The notes under the pieces were generated by a model. The model ran no database searches. It was not told where the DNA came from and was given only the letters and a program-made list of their open reading frames with translations. A stretch of 28,268 nucleotides of DNA from F23-B02 sp045601285 (GTDB lineage: Bacteria > Bacillota > Clostridia > Oscillospirales > Oscillospiraceae), in NCBI GenBank assembly GCA_045601285.1, contig JAZRZJ010000001.1, positions 1-28,268 on the forward strand, in the 5' to 3' direction. Below, in pieces: positions 1 to 7,626 of the stretch (positions are counted from its first letter, which is position 1; every line of letters begins with the position of its first letter). Both the position numbers and the translations under genes were made by a program.

Positions 1-14
1 TTACCTAATTTTAC

Positions 15-34
15 GGGCGGCACGCTGGCCGCCC
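15..34 (-). terminator. Hairpin just downstream of the SHOCT-protein gene
   Basis: A 7-bp GC-only stem (GGGCGGC/GCCGCCC) with a 6-nt loop lies 5 bases past the stop codon of the minus-strand gene. On the minus strand it is followed by GTAAAATTAGG, not a U-tract, so it is only a weak terminator candidate; it could instead protect the mRNA 3' end. Confidence 0.3.
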
Positions 35-39
35 ATAAA

Positions 40-399
40 TCAATTATACTGCTGATACTTCGCAAGAAGAATATTATATTCCTCTTTTCCGATAATGCCG
101 TCCTTGAGGAAGTCCTTAAGCTGTTCAAGGCGGCGGTCGTGGTCATGCTGAGTGTCCGCCTGCATACAGGTGGAGTCATAGTACTTCCTCTGCGGTTCGC
201 TGCTCTGGGTCGGCACATAATTTCTCTCCTGCGCCTTCGGCTGATAAGCAGGTCTTTGGGTAGGTGCGGGACGTGATGATGGCGCAGCTCCGGTGCCGGT
301 TTCCGTTTTTGAGGCTGCGGTATTCTTTTTCTTATTCTCTGCGGCATTTTTCAGATAGATAAGAGCAATGATAATTATGAATATTATTATGGCGTCCAT
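40..399 (-). CDS. Small membrane-anchored SHOCT-domain protein
   Basis: The protein has 119 residues. Residues 2-16 are a hydrophobic helix (MDAIIIFIIIIALIYL), so it is probably membrane-anchored. A basic, Pro/Ser/Thr/Gln-rich linker with low-complexity look follows (about 22-80). The C-terminal 30 residues (about RLEQLKDFLKDGIIGKEEYN) match the SHOCT pattern: a two-helix module in which leucines and a DGIIxxEEY turn precede a final helix. SHOCT domains are short oligomerisation or interaction modules with no known catalysis. The start has a clear AGGAGGT site 9 nt upstream. It begins 20 nt after the gyrA stop, so it is probably the last gene of the gyrase operon. Its function is unknown; the link with gyrase is positional only. 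Confidence 0.75.
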   Translation of the reverse strand: MDAIIIFIIIIALIYLKNAAENKKKNTAASKTETGTGAAPSSRPAPTQRPAYQPKAQERNYVPTQSSEPQRKYYDSTCMQADTQHDHDRRLEQLKDFLKDGIIGKEEYNILLAKYQQYN

Positions 400-419
400 T
401 TATCAGAAACCTCCTGTAA

Positions 420-2906
420 TTATTCCTCTGCGGGTGCTTCCTCTTCCTCGTCCTTGTCGGTGACGGCAATGGAGATGACCTTCGCATCGCCGCTGAGACG
501 CATTACGCGGACTCCCTGGGTGCTTCTGCCCAGCAGATTGATGCTGCCGATGTCCATGCGGATAATAGTGCCGTCGTCGGAAACGATAAGCAGGTCCTCG
601 TCACCGGAAACAACCTTGACGTCGGCAATTCTGCCCGTCTTTTCGGTGATGTTGTAGTTCTTGAGTCCCATGCCGCCGCGACCCTGCAGGCTGTATTCGG
701 AAACGTCGGTGCGCTTGCCGTAGCCGTTCTGGGTAATGGTGAGAAGGCTCATGCCCTCGCCCGCTATGCCAGCGCCTACAACAAAGTCTCCCTCACGGAG
801 TCTTATGCCGCGGACACCCACAGCGTCGCGTCCCATGGCGCGAACATCGTTTTCGTCGAAGCAGATGCTCATGCCCTCGTGTGTGGCGATGAGGATATTG
901 CACCTTCCGTCCGTGGGCAGAACGGTCATGAGCTCGTCGTCCTCGTCAAGAGAGAGGGCGCGGATGCCGCTTGTGCGGATATTGCGGAACTGGCTCTGGG
1001 CGGTGCGCTTCACGGTGCCGTTTCGGGTCACGAACATGAGGTAGTTGTCCTCCTCAATGCCGCGGGCGGCGATCATGGCGCTTACGCGCTCGCCGGGCTC
1101 CGTGGGAATGATGTTTACGATGTTCGTGCCACGGGCGTTTCTGCCTGCCTCGGGAATGCGGTAGCCCTTGCGGAAATACACCTTGCCCTTGCTGGTGAAG
1201 AACAGAATGTTGTCGTGGGTGGAGGCGGTGAAGACGGTGTCCACATAGTCCTCCTCACGTGTGGTCATTGCCCTTACGCCCTTGCCGCCGCGTCCCTGCG
1301 CCTTGTACTCGGAGCAGGGCAGACGCTTGATATAGCCGTTGTGGGTTAGGGTATATACGCAGTCCTCTTCTTCAATGAGGTCCTCGATGTCTATCTCGTC
1401 CTCAACGTCCTGGATCTCGGTCTTTCTCTCGTCGCCGTACTTGTCGCGGATCGCAATGAGCTCGTCCTTGAGAACGGCCTTTATCTTTTCGGGATCGGCA
1501 AGCAGGCTCTTGAAGTAGGCTATCCTGTCCTCAATCTCCTTATACTCGTTTTCAAGCTTCTCACGGTCAAGTCCCTGAAGCGCCTTCAGACGCATATCGA
1601 GGATCGCCTGGGCCTGAACCTCGTCAAGACCGAAGCGTGCCATGAGGTTTTCCCTTGCGTCATCGTAGCTTGTGCGGATAATGCGGATAACCTCGTCGAT
1701 ATTGTCCTGAGCGATGAGCAGACCTTCAAGAAGATGTGCGCGCTCCTCCACCTTGCGCAGATCGAATTTCGTTCTGCGGACAATGAGCTCCTCCTGGAAG
1801 CTCAGGTACTCATCGATGATGTGGCGGAGATTTAAAATCTTCGGCTGGGTCTGGTTGTTCACCAGCGCAAGCATGTTTATGGAGAAGGAGGTCTGAAGCT
1901 GGGTCTGGGCAAGCAGACGGTTCAGCACCACCTGAGGATTTGCGTCGCGCTTAAGCTCGATGACGATACGCATACCGTTGCGGTCGGTTTCGTCGCGGAG
2001 GTCGGAGATGCCCTCAAGCCGCTTCTCGCGCACCTGCTCCGCTATGGCGGCGATGAGCTGGCGCTTGTTTACCTGATAGGGAAGCTCGGTGACGATTATT
2101 CTTATTCTGTCCTTTGCAAAATCCTCAAATTCGGTGCGTGCCCGGACAACGATTCTGCCACGGCCAGTGAGGTATGCCTGACGTATTCCGCTGCGTCCCA
2201 TGATGATGCCCTTTGTGGGGAAGTCGGGACCGCTGACGCACTCGAGAAGCTCGTTCATGCCGGCCTCGGGATCGTCCAGAACGCAGATGCAGGCGTTGAT
2301 GACCTCGGTGAGATTGTGGGGCGGAATATTGGTCGCCATGCCGACAGCTATGCCGCTTGAGCCGTTCACAAGCAGATTGGGGAAGCGGGAGGGAAGCACA
2401 ACGGGCTCCCTGCGGGTCTCATCGAAGTTGGGGAGGTAGTCAACGGTTTCCTTGTCGATGTCGCGAAGCATTTCGTCGCTCATGCGTGCCATGCGTGCCT
2501 CGGTGTATCGGTAGGCGGCAGGAGGGTCGCCGTCAACGGAGCCGAAGTTGCCGTGACCGTCGATGAGGGGATAGCGCATGGAGAAATCCTGCGCCAGACG
2601 CACGAGTGCGTCGTAAACAGAGGCGTCACCGTGGGGATGGTAGCGGCCCAGAACGTCACCGACGGCGGTTGCACACTTTCTGAAGGGCTTGTCATGGGTG
2701 AGGTTGTCCTCGTACATGGCGTAAAGTATGCGGCGGTGTACGGGCTTCAGACCGTCGCGCACGTCAGGCAGAGCACGGCCTACGATTACACTCATGGCAT
2801 ATTCGATATAGCTGGATTTCATTTCCTTGACCAGCTCGGATTCAACGATCACCTGTTCGGGAAAGGCTATATCTTCGGGTTTGTAGTCTTTATTCTTGCT
2901 TGCCAT
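420..2906 (-). CDS. gyrA: DNA gyrase subunit A
   Basis: This is the DNA-cleaving and rejoining subunit of gyrase, which introduces negative supercoils with GyrB. It has 828 residues, normal for the family. The breakage-reunion domain fills roughly residues 1-500; the catalytic tyrosine is Tyr134 in AAYRYTEARM, next to Arg133. The C-terminal beta-pinwheel contains the GyrA-box QGRGGKG, a variant of QRRGGRG, which supports gyrase rather than topoisomerase IV, and a related QGRGGMG repeat. The end is acidic (DKDEEEEAPAEE). In the quinolone region the position of E. coli Ser83 is Ala95 (HGDASVYD), while the Asp87 equivalent is kept as Asp99. The ATG start has AAGGATG 7 nt upstream. The gene follows gyrB with a repeat-filled gap of 187 nt. 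Confidence 0.98.
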   Translation of the reverse strand: MASKNKDYKPEDIAFPEQVIVESELVKEMKSSYIEYAMSVIVGRALPDVRDGLKPVHRRILYAMYEDNLTHDKPFRKCATAVGDVLGRYHPHGDASVYDALVRLAQDFSMRYPLIDGHGNFGSVDGDPPAAYRYTEARMARMSDEMLRDIDKETVDYLPNFDETRREPVVLPSRFPNLLVNGSSGIAVGMATNIPPHNLTEVINACICVLDDPEAGMNELLECVSGPDFPTKGIIMGRSGIRQAYLTGRGRIVVRARTEFEDFAKDRIRIIVTELPYQVNKRQLIAAIAEQVREKRLEGISDLRDETDRNGMRIVIELKRDANPQVVLNRLLAQTQLQTSFSINMLALVNNQTQPKILNLRHIIDEYLSFQEELIVRRTKFDLRKVEERAHLLEGLLIAQDNIDEVIRIIRTSYDDARENLMARFGLDEVQAQAILDMRLKALQGLDREKLENEYKEIEDRIAYFKSLLADPEKIKAVLKDELIAIRDKYGDERKTEIQDVEDEIDIEDLIEEEDCVYTLTHNGYIKRLPCSEYKAQGRGGKGVRAMTTREEDYVDTVFTASTHDNILFFTSKGKVYFRKGYRIPEAGRNARGTNIVNIIPTEPGERVSAMIAARGIEEDNYLMFVTRNGTVKRTAQSQFRNIRTSGIRALSLDEDDELMTVLPTDGRCNILIATHEGMSICFDENDVRAMGRDAVGVRGIRLREGDFVVGAGIAGEGMSLLTITQNGYGKRTDVSEYSLQGRGGMGLKNYNITEKTGRIADVKVVSGDEDLLIVSDDGTIIRMDIGSINLLGRSTQGVRVMRLSGDAKVISIAVTDKDEEEEAPAEE

Positions 2907-2953
2907 ATTATTTCATCCTTATCGAAAGAAATTGGGTTTGGGAGAATGCGGAA

Positions 2954-3077
2954 TCCCTCCACCGCGCAAGCGCGGTCCCCCTCCCTTTAACAAGGGAGGC
3001 TTTGTATTTGTCTTTCTGCGCACCTCTCATGGCCCCCTTGTCTAAAGGGGGCTGTCAGCGTAGCTGACTGGGGGATT
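2954..3077. repeat. Composite palindromic repeat, copy 1 (gyrB-gyrA gap)
   Basis: Two palindromic modules are separated by about 30 nt. The first contains CCACCGCGCAAGCGCGG and CCTCCCTTTAACAAGGGAGG; the second contains CCCCCTTGTCTAAAGGGGG and a CTGTCAGCGTAGCTGAC dyad ending in TGGGGGATT. The same composite occurs in opposite orientation at 5400-5520, and half of it recurs near 12.0 and 12.25 kb. No open reading frame in it looks coding. It resembles REP/MITE-like dispersed repeats of gut Firmicutes. Its transcript would form strong hairpins between gyrB and gyrA and could set their expression ratio; that is inference. Confidence 0.8.
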
Positions 3078-3093
3078 CTTTTGTCCCGTAATA

Positions 3094-5025
3094 TCAGAAG
3101 TCCAGATTTACCGCGTATTTGGCGTTTTCTTCGATAAACGCCTTGCGGGGCTCAACCTGCTCGCCCATGAGCACGGTGAAAATCTCGTCCGCCTTCACCG
3201 CGTCCTCAAGACAGATGCGGCGGAGCGTTCTGGTTTCGGGGTTCATGGTGGTTTCCCACAGCTCGTGGGGGTTCATTTCACCGAGACCCTTGAAGCGATT
3301 TATCTCAATTCTCGCGTTGGGATTGTCGCCGCGCATTTCCGCGGATATGCGGTCGCGCTCCTCGTCGGAAAATGCCACGCGGGTGCTCTTGCCGCGGCTG
3401 AGCTTGTAAAGCGGAGGCACGGCGGAATATACATAGCCCTGCTCGATGAGCGGGCGCATGAAGCGGAAGAAGAAGGTCAGCATGAGGGTGCGGATATGGG
3501 CGCCGTCAACGTCGGCATCGGCCATGATGACGATCTTGTGATAGCGGAGCTTGTTTAAGTCAAACTCGTCGCCGATGCCCGCGCCTAAAGCGGTGATAAC
3601 GGGCGCCAGCTTTTCGTTGCCGTATACCTTGTCGGCCCGGGCCTTTTCAACGTTCAGCATCTTGCCCCAGAGGGGAAGAATTGCCTGATAGCGTGAGTCG
3701 CGGCCCTGAGTTGCGGAGCCGCCTGCGGAGTCACCCTCGACGATATAGATTTCGGTGAGGGCAGGGTCGCGCTCGTTGCAGTCGCGCAGCTTGTCGGGCA
3801 TCTGTCCCGATTCAAGTCCCGTCTTTCTGCGGACGCTTTCGCGGGCTTTTCTTGCGGCCTCTCTCGCGCGTGAGGCGGTCATTGCCTTGTCAAGAATTGC
3901 CTTGCCGACGGCGGGGTTTTCCTCAAGGAACTGCGCCAGCTTGTCGGACACAACGGAGTCCACCAGAGTGCGCATTTCGCTGTTGCCCAGCTTCTGCTTT
4001 GTCTGTCCCTCAAACTGCGGCTCCGTGAGCTTTACGGAGATAATGGCGCTCATGCCCTCGCGACAGTCCTCGCCGCTGAGCTTGTCATCGTTTTTCAGAA
4101 TGTTGTTCTTGATGCCGTAGGCGTTGAGCACGCGGGTAAGTGCCGTACGGAAGCCCGTTTCGTGCATGCCGCCCTCGGGAGTGTGGATATTGTTTGCGAA
4201 GGAAACGATTACCTCGTTGTAGCTGTCGCTGTACTGAAGGGCGATTTCCGCCTCGGAATCCTCGCGGCTGCTCTTCATGTAGATGACCTCGGAGTGCAGG
4301 GGCGTCTTGTTCTGATTGATGTAGGAAACGTACTCTCTGATGCCGCCCTCGTAGCACATCTCGTCCTTCTGCTCTTTACCCGGGCGCTTGTCCTCGGTGG
4401 AGATGAAAAGACCGCCGTTGAGGAAGGCCTGCTCACGCATACGGGTGTGCAGAACGTCATAATCGTAAACGGTGTCGTCGAACATCTCGGAATCGGGCTT
4501 GAAGCGGACTGTGGTGCCGGTGCGGTCGGTATCGCTGATGATCTTCATCTCCTGCGTAATGTTGCCGCGGGAGAACTTCATCTCGTATATCTTGCCGTTC
4601 TTGTGAACGTGAACCTCCAGCCATTCGCTCATGGCGTTGACGACGGAGGCGCCTACGCCGTGGAGACCGCCGGACACCTTATATCCGCCGCCGCCGAACT
4701 TGCCGCCGGCATGGAGAACGGTGAAAACGACCTCAAGGGCGCTCTTGCCCGTCTGCTCCTGAATGTCCACGGGTATGCCTCGGCCGTTGTCGCTTACGGA
4801 GATGACATCTCCCTCCTCGATGACGACTTCAATGCGGTCGCAGTAGCCCGCAAGAGCCTCGTCAATGGAGTTGTCAACTATCTCATAGACAAGGTGGTGC
4901 AGACCGCTTGAGGAGGTGCTGCCGATATACATACCGGGACGCTTGCGCACGGCTTCAAGTCCCTCAAGCACCTGGATCTGCGATGCGTCATATTCCTGTG
5001 TTATCTTCTCATTGATATCAGACAT
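3094..5025 (-). CDS. gyrB: DNA gyrase subunit B
   Basis: This is the ATPase subunit of gyrase, 643 residues from the ATG at 5025. The GHKL ATPase domain shows EIVDNSIDEALAG, DNGRGIP and GLHGVGASVVNA. The TOPRIM domain shows EGDSAGGSA and DADVDGAHI, and the C-terminal tail GLGEMNPHELWETTM is typical. It carries PLWGKMLNVEKAR where many gyrases have PLRGK. A TTG at 5043 would add six residues. The ATG is preferred because AAAGGCGAG lies just upstream and MSDINEK begins the usual N-terminus. The start overlaps the end of the DUF559 gene by 8 nt, so its ribosome site lies inside that gene and translation may be coupled. gyrA follows downstream. Confidence 0.98.
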   Translation of the reverse strand: MSDINEKITQEYDASQIQVLEGLEAVRKRPGMYIGSTSSSGLHHLVYEIVDNSIDEALAGYCDRIEVVIEEGDVISVSDNGRGIPVDIQEQTGKSALEVVFTVLHAGGKFGGGGYKVSGGLHGVGASVVNAMSEWLEVHVHKNGKIYEMKFSRGNITQEMKIISDTDRTGTTVRFKPDSEMFDDTVYDYDVLHTRMREQAFLNGGLFISTEDKRPGKEQKDEMCYEGGIREYVSYINQNKTPLHSEVIYMKSSREDSEAEIALQYSDSYNEVIVSFANNIHTPEGGMHETGFRTALTRVLNAYGIKNNILKNDDKLSGEDCREGMSAIISVKLTEPQFEGQTKQKLGNSEMRTLVDSVVSDKLAQFLEENPAVGKAILDKAMTASRAREAARKARESVRRKTGLESGQMPDKLRDCNERDPALTEIYIVEGDSAGGSATQGRDSRYQAILPLWGKMLNVEKARADKVYGNEKLAPVITALGAGIGDEFDLNKLRYHKIVIMADADVDGAHIRTLMLTFFFRFMRPLIEQGYVYSAVPPLYKLSRGKSTRVAFSDEERDRISAEMRGDNPNARIEINRFKGLGEMNPHELWETTMNPETRTLRRICLEDAVKADEIFTVLMGEQVEPRKAFIEENAKYAVNLDF

Positions 5026-5395
5026 TTTTTGCTCGCCTTTCAATGTTTTCTTTAACTGTCATATCGATGTATTCACATACACCGTCAAAATTTTCGTTTA
5101 CTTCGTTATTCGGTATTCTTATGACCGTAAGGTCTCTTTTTTCTATTATTTCGGTTCGGAGCTTATCCTTTAGCCTGCCGCTTTCTTCAAAATGCTGCGA
5201 ACCGTCAAGCTCGATTATAAGCCTTGCCCTGTTACAGTAGAAATCAGCAATGAAGTCGTCAATTACCTTCTGCCGCAGAAATCTTTCGGGATAATCCCTC
5301 AGAAAATCGTACCATAGCTTACGCTCTTCCTTTGTCATGTTTTTGCGGAGCTCTTTCGCAAGAGGTGTAAGCTTCGGATTATGCTTTCTTTCCAT
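5018..5395 (-). CDS. DUF559 (Vsr-like PD-(D/E)XK) nuclease-family protein
   Basis: The protein has 125 residues, the usual size for solo DUF559 proteins. The N-terminus is basic (MTKEERKLWYDFLRDYP), followed by a RFLRQKVIDDFIADFYC strand and then LIIELDGSQHFE. Asp51 and the Glu62-x-Asp64-Gly with His68 fit the active-site pattern of this restriction-endonuclease-fold family. Cleavage by this protein is not shown; the biochemistry of solo DUF559 proteins is poorly known. The gene sits between remB and gyrB, where no gene is usual. Its codons look more AT-rich than those of its neighbours, suggesting acquisition. The repeat at 5400-5520 ends 4-5 nt before the ATG, and its terminal GGGGGA is the only Shine-Dalgarno-like sequence. 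Its stop overlaps the gyrB start. Confidence 0.85.
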   Translation of the reverse strand: MERKHNPKLTPLAKELRKNMTKEERKLWYDFLRDYPERFLRQKVIDDFIADFYCNRARLIIELDGSQHFEESGRLKDKLRTEIIEKRDLTVIRIPNNEVNENFDGVCEYIDMTVKENIERRAKNV

Positions 5396-5399
5396 TTTT

Positions 5400-5520
5400 A
5401 TCCCCCAGTCAGCTTCGCTGACAGCCCCCTTTAGGCAAGGGGGCCATGAAAAGTGCTGCGTTATTCCTACATTGCCTCCCTTGCCTAAAGGGAGGGGGAC
5501 CGCGTTAGCGGTGGAGGGAT
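5400..5520. repeat. Composite palindromic repeat, copy 2 (inverted relative to copy 1)
   Basis: The reverse complement of this stretch has the same order of modules as 2954-3077: CCTCCACCGC...GCGGTCCCCC, CCTCCCTTTAGGCAAGGGAGG, a ~25-nt variable spacer, CCCCCTTGCCTAAAGGGGG, and the CTGTCAGCGAAGCTGAC dyad. Stem changes such as AACAAG to GGCAAG are mostly in loops. The element fills most of the 167-nt gap between remB and the DUF559 gene, and its end abuts the DUF559 start codon. Confidence 0.8.
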
Positions 5521-5562
5521 ACTCTCTACATATACTTCTTTTCAGCCCATTTTTTGCACGTT

Positions 5563-5826
5563 TCAGTACAAGGTATTTTCATTTGCTCGTTTTAAAAGTG
5601 TCTGGGTTGCCATCTGGCTCAGATAAACGCGCATACCGCCTGTGTCGCAGCACACCACAAAGCTCTTGGGAATGTCCTCGGCAACGTTTATCACCTGTCC
5701 GCTTTTTTCCGCCGCGGCAAGATATTTCCGCGTCAGATGTGACTGGCTCGTGTTATCAAGGTCAAACACGCCCACAACACTTTTTTCCGGAACGAGAACG
5801 CCGCTTCCAAGATGGAGATACATCAT
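5563..5826 (-). CDS. remB: Extracellular matrix regulator RemB (DUF370)
   Basis: An 87-residue protein of the DUF370/RemA-RemB family, which is small DNA-binding regulators; Bacillus subtilis RemB (YaaB) is encoded at the same place next to recF. Recognisable features are the MMYLHLGSGVLVPEKSVVGVFDLDN start, the SFVVCCDTGGMRVYLSQMA core, and a full family length. It overlaps the recF end by 4 nt (ATGA), indicating coupled translation. It likely acts as a cytoplasmic transcription factor for surface or biofilm functions; targets in this organism are unknown. Confidence 0.9.
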   Translation of the reverse strand: MMYLHLGSGVLVPEKSVVGVFDLDNTSQSHLTRKYLAAAEKSGQVINVAEDIPKSFVVCCDTGGMRVYLSQMATQTLLKRANENTLY

Positions 5827-6923
5827 CTTATACGTCCTTTCTCCACGTGAAGCACCTTTCCGCCCGTGCGGTTTGAGATGCCCTCGTCCTCACAGCAGGT
5901 GATGAGCGTCTGTCCTCCGCCGATGCGGTTAAGCACAAACTCCTGACGCTTCGTGTCAAGCTCCGACAGCACATCGTCAAGCAGAAGAATGGGGTACTCG
6001 CCCGTTTCGTCAAGGTAGATTTCCCGCTCCGCAAGCTTTATTGAAAGCGCCGCAGTTCTCGTCTGTCCCTGACTTGCGAAGCTCCGGGCATTCTGACCGT
6101 TTATGGAGATTATGAGGTCGTCCTTATGGGCTCCCGAAAGGCACTGCTGACTTTCAAGCTCCGCTTTTCTGTGGCTCTCCTGATGCTCGCAGAGGTCGTA
6201 GTAAATCTCCTTTGCGCTGCCCAGAGGGTCACGCACCGTGGACACGGTCGTATATTCGATGCCCAGCTTTTCGCCCAGTCCCGAAAACTCCGCGTGAATG
6301 GGTGCCGCCTCCTCCGCAAGACGCGAGGCGAAGGCTGCGCGGTAGCGGATAAGCTGTGCGCTCATCCGGCACATTCCGTCGGAAAACTCATCGAGAGTAT
6401 CCAGCAGCGAGGGCTTTTCCCGCCAGTCCTTGAGAATGCGGGTCTTGCTCTCATAAAATTTATTGAATTGTGAAAGATACTCGGCGTATCGCGGACGGAT
6501 CTGACTTATGGCGTTGTCCATGAGCTTTCTTCTTGCCGCCGCGCCCTCTTTGATGAGGTTCAGGTCGTCGGGACAGAAGAGCACCGCAGTAAGCGTTCCG
6601 CTTAATTCCGAGGCGGGTTTCTTTACGCCGTTGACGCTTATCTGCTTGCGGACGCCGTTTTTCATGACGATACGCACGGTCTGCTCACGCTCATGGCTCT
6701 CAATATCCGCAAGAATTTCGCAGGAGTCGTTGCCGAAGCCCATGAGCTCCCTGTCAAACCTCGTGCGGAAGCTTCTGCCGGAGGCAAGAATATAGACCGC
6801 CTCAAGCAAATTGGTTTTTCCCTGGGCGTTTGCCCCATAAATTACGTTTGTGCCCGGGGAAAAATCCGCCGTTTCAAATTCGTAGTTGCGAAAGCCGTTG
6901 AGGGCTATTCTGTTTACTTTCAT
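5823..6923 (-). CDS. recF: DNA replication/repair protein RecF
   Basis: RecF is an SMC-like ATPase that helps RecO and RecR load RecA at gaps. The protein has 366 residues, normal for the family. The Walker A is GANAQGKTNLLEAVYILASG (residues 30-49), the ABC signature region is SGAHKDDL, and the Walker B with D-loop is ILLLDDVLSELD. Its start overlaps the yaaA stop and its stop overlaps the remB start, each by 4 nt, so the three genes are translated as a coupled block. Confidence 0.97.
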   Translation of the reverse strand: MKVNRIALNGFRNYEFETADFSPGTNVIYGANAQGKTNLLEAVYILASGRSFRTRFDRELMGFGNDSCEILADIESHEREQTVRIVMKNGVRKQISVNGVKKPASELSGTLTAVLFCPDDLNLIKEGAAARRKLMDNAISQIRPRYAEYLSQFNKFYESKTRILKDWREKPSLLDTLDEFSDGMCRMSAQLIRYRAAFASRLAEEAAPIHAEFSGLGEKLGIEYTTVSTVRDPLGSAKEIYYDLCEHQESHRKAELESQQCLSGAHKDDLIISINGQNARSFASQGQTRTAALSIKLAEREIYLDETGEYPILLLDDVLSELDTKRQEFVLNRIGGGQTLITCCEDEGISNRTGGKVLHVEKGRIR

Positions 6924-7132
6924 TCACTTACAATTTCCAGCTCTGCATCGGCAAATTTAACTATGTCACCGACGCGGATCTTTTTGCCGCGCTGTGTGCA
7001 AACCTCTCCGTTTACCTCAACCATGCCCTCGGCAATGACAAACTTTGCTTCTCCGCCGGTACCCACAAGGGCGGCAAATTTCAGCAGAGAATCAAGCTTT
7101 ATAAATTCGGTATTAATCGCAATTTTTTCCAT
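6920..7132 (-). CDS. yaaA: S4-domain RNA-binding protein YaaA
   Basis: A 70-residue protein consisting essentially of one S4 domain: LDSLLKFAALVGTGGEAKFVIAEGMVEVNGEVCTQRGKKIRVGD... with the usual GEAK, VxVNGEVxxxRGKKIRxGD pattern. It matches the small YaaA proteins encoded between dnaN and recF in Firmicutes, thought to act in ribosome or RNA binding. An AAGGAAAAG site lies upstream of the ATG. It overlaps recF by 4 nt. Confidence 0.93.
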   Translation of the reverse strand: MEKIAINTEFIKLDSLLKFAALVGTGGEAKFVIAEGMVEVNGEVCTQRGKKIRVGDIVKFADAELEIVSE

Positions 7133-7173
7133 GGCTTTTCCTTAATATTTTACCCGTAAATAATCGGTTACTT

Positions 7174-7620
7174 TCAGACAGCGCCCGCAATCGCAAGCAC
7201 AAAATAAACAAGCACGGCAGCGGCAAACAGGTCAAGCGCCATTACCTTGAGAACACATTTTACGACGCTTCCGCTGTCATAAAGAACGCCCTTTTTTATG
7301 CTTCTTTCACACACCGTTCCCTTGAAAACGCAGATTACGGCATTGCAGACAAAGGCAATAATAAACGCGGTTTTCAGATTTTCGGGCGCGTCAAAGCCGC
7401 AGTTGTTCACCGCAATAACGGTTTCGATCACCGCATATATTACGGTTGAAAAAACGGCAACCGCAAGAACGGAAAAATAACCGTTTACTTCAATGGGAGT
7501 TGAATTTTTCTTATAGAATCCGCCGTTTTCCGCCTCTCTTTTTGCCTTAAGCAGCTTCGTAAGCTCAAAAAGAAATGCCAGCAGCGGAACGATTATAAGA
7601 CAGCAAACAATAACATTCAT
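7174..7620 (-). CDS. Uncharacterised four-helix membrane protein
   Basis: A 148-residue protein I do not recognise. It has about four hydrophobic helices: residues 2-20, 47-70, 82-100 and 125-147. The loop after helix 1 is basic (KLLKAKREAENGGFYKKN). Cysteines occur at 6, 7, 74, 91 and elsewhere, with no obvious metal-binding pattern. It starts 6 nt after the dnaN stop without a clear Shine-Dalgarno, so translation is probably coupled to dnaN. It ends about 40 nt before yaaA. This position between dnaN and yaaA is usually empty in Firmicutes. No signal peptide or catalytic motif is visible. Confidence 0.75.
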   Translation of the reverse strand: MNVIVCCLIIVPLLAFLFELTKLLKAKREAENGGFYKKNSTPIEVNGYFSVLAVAVFSTVIYAVIETVIAVNNCGFDAPENLKTAFIIAFVCNAVICVFKGTVCERSIKKGVLYDSGSVVKCVLKVMALDLFAAAVLVYFVLAIAGAV

Positions 7621-7626
7621 ATTTTT

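Noticed and set aside
5337..5876. 179-codon plus-strand frame over repeat copy 2 and remB
   Set aside because: Translates the repeat hairpins and the reverse of remB.
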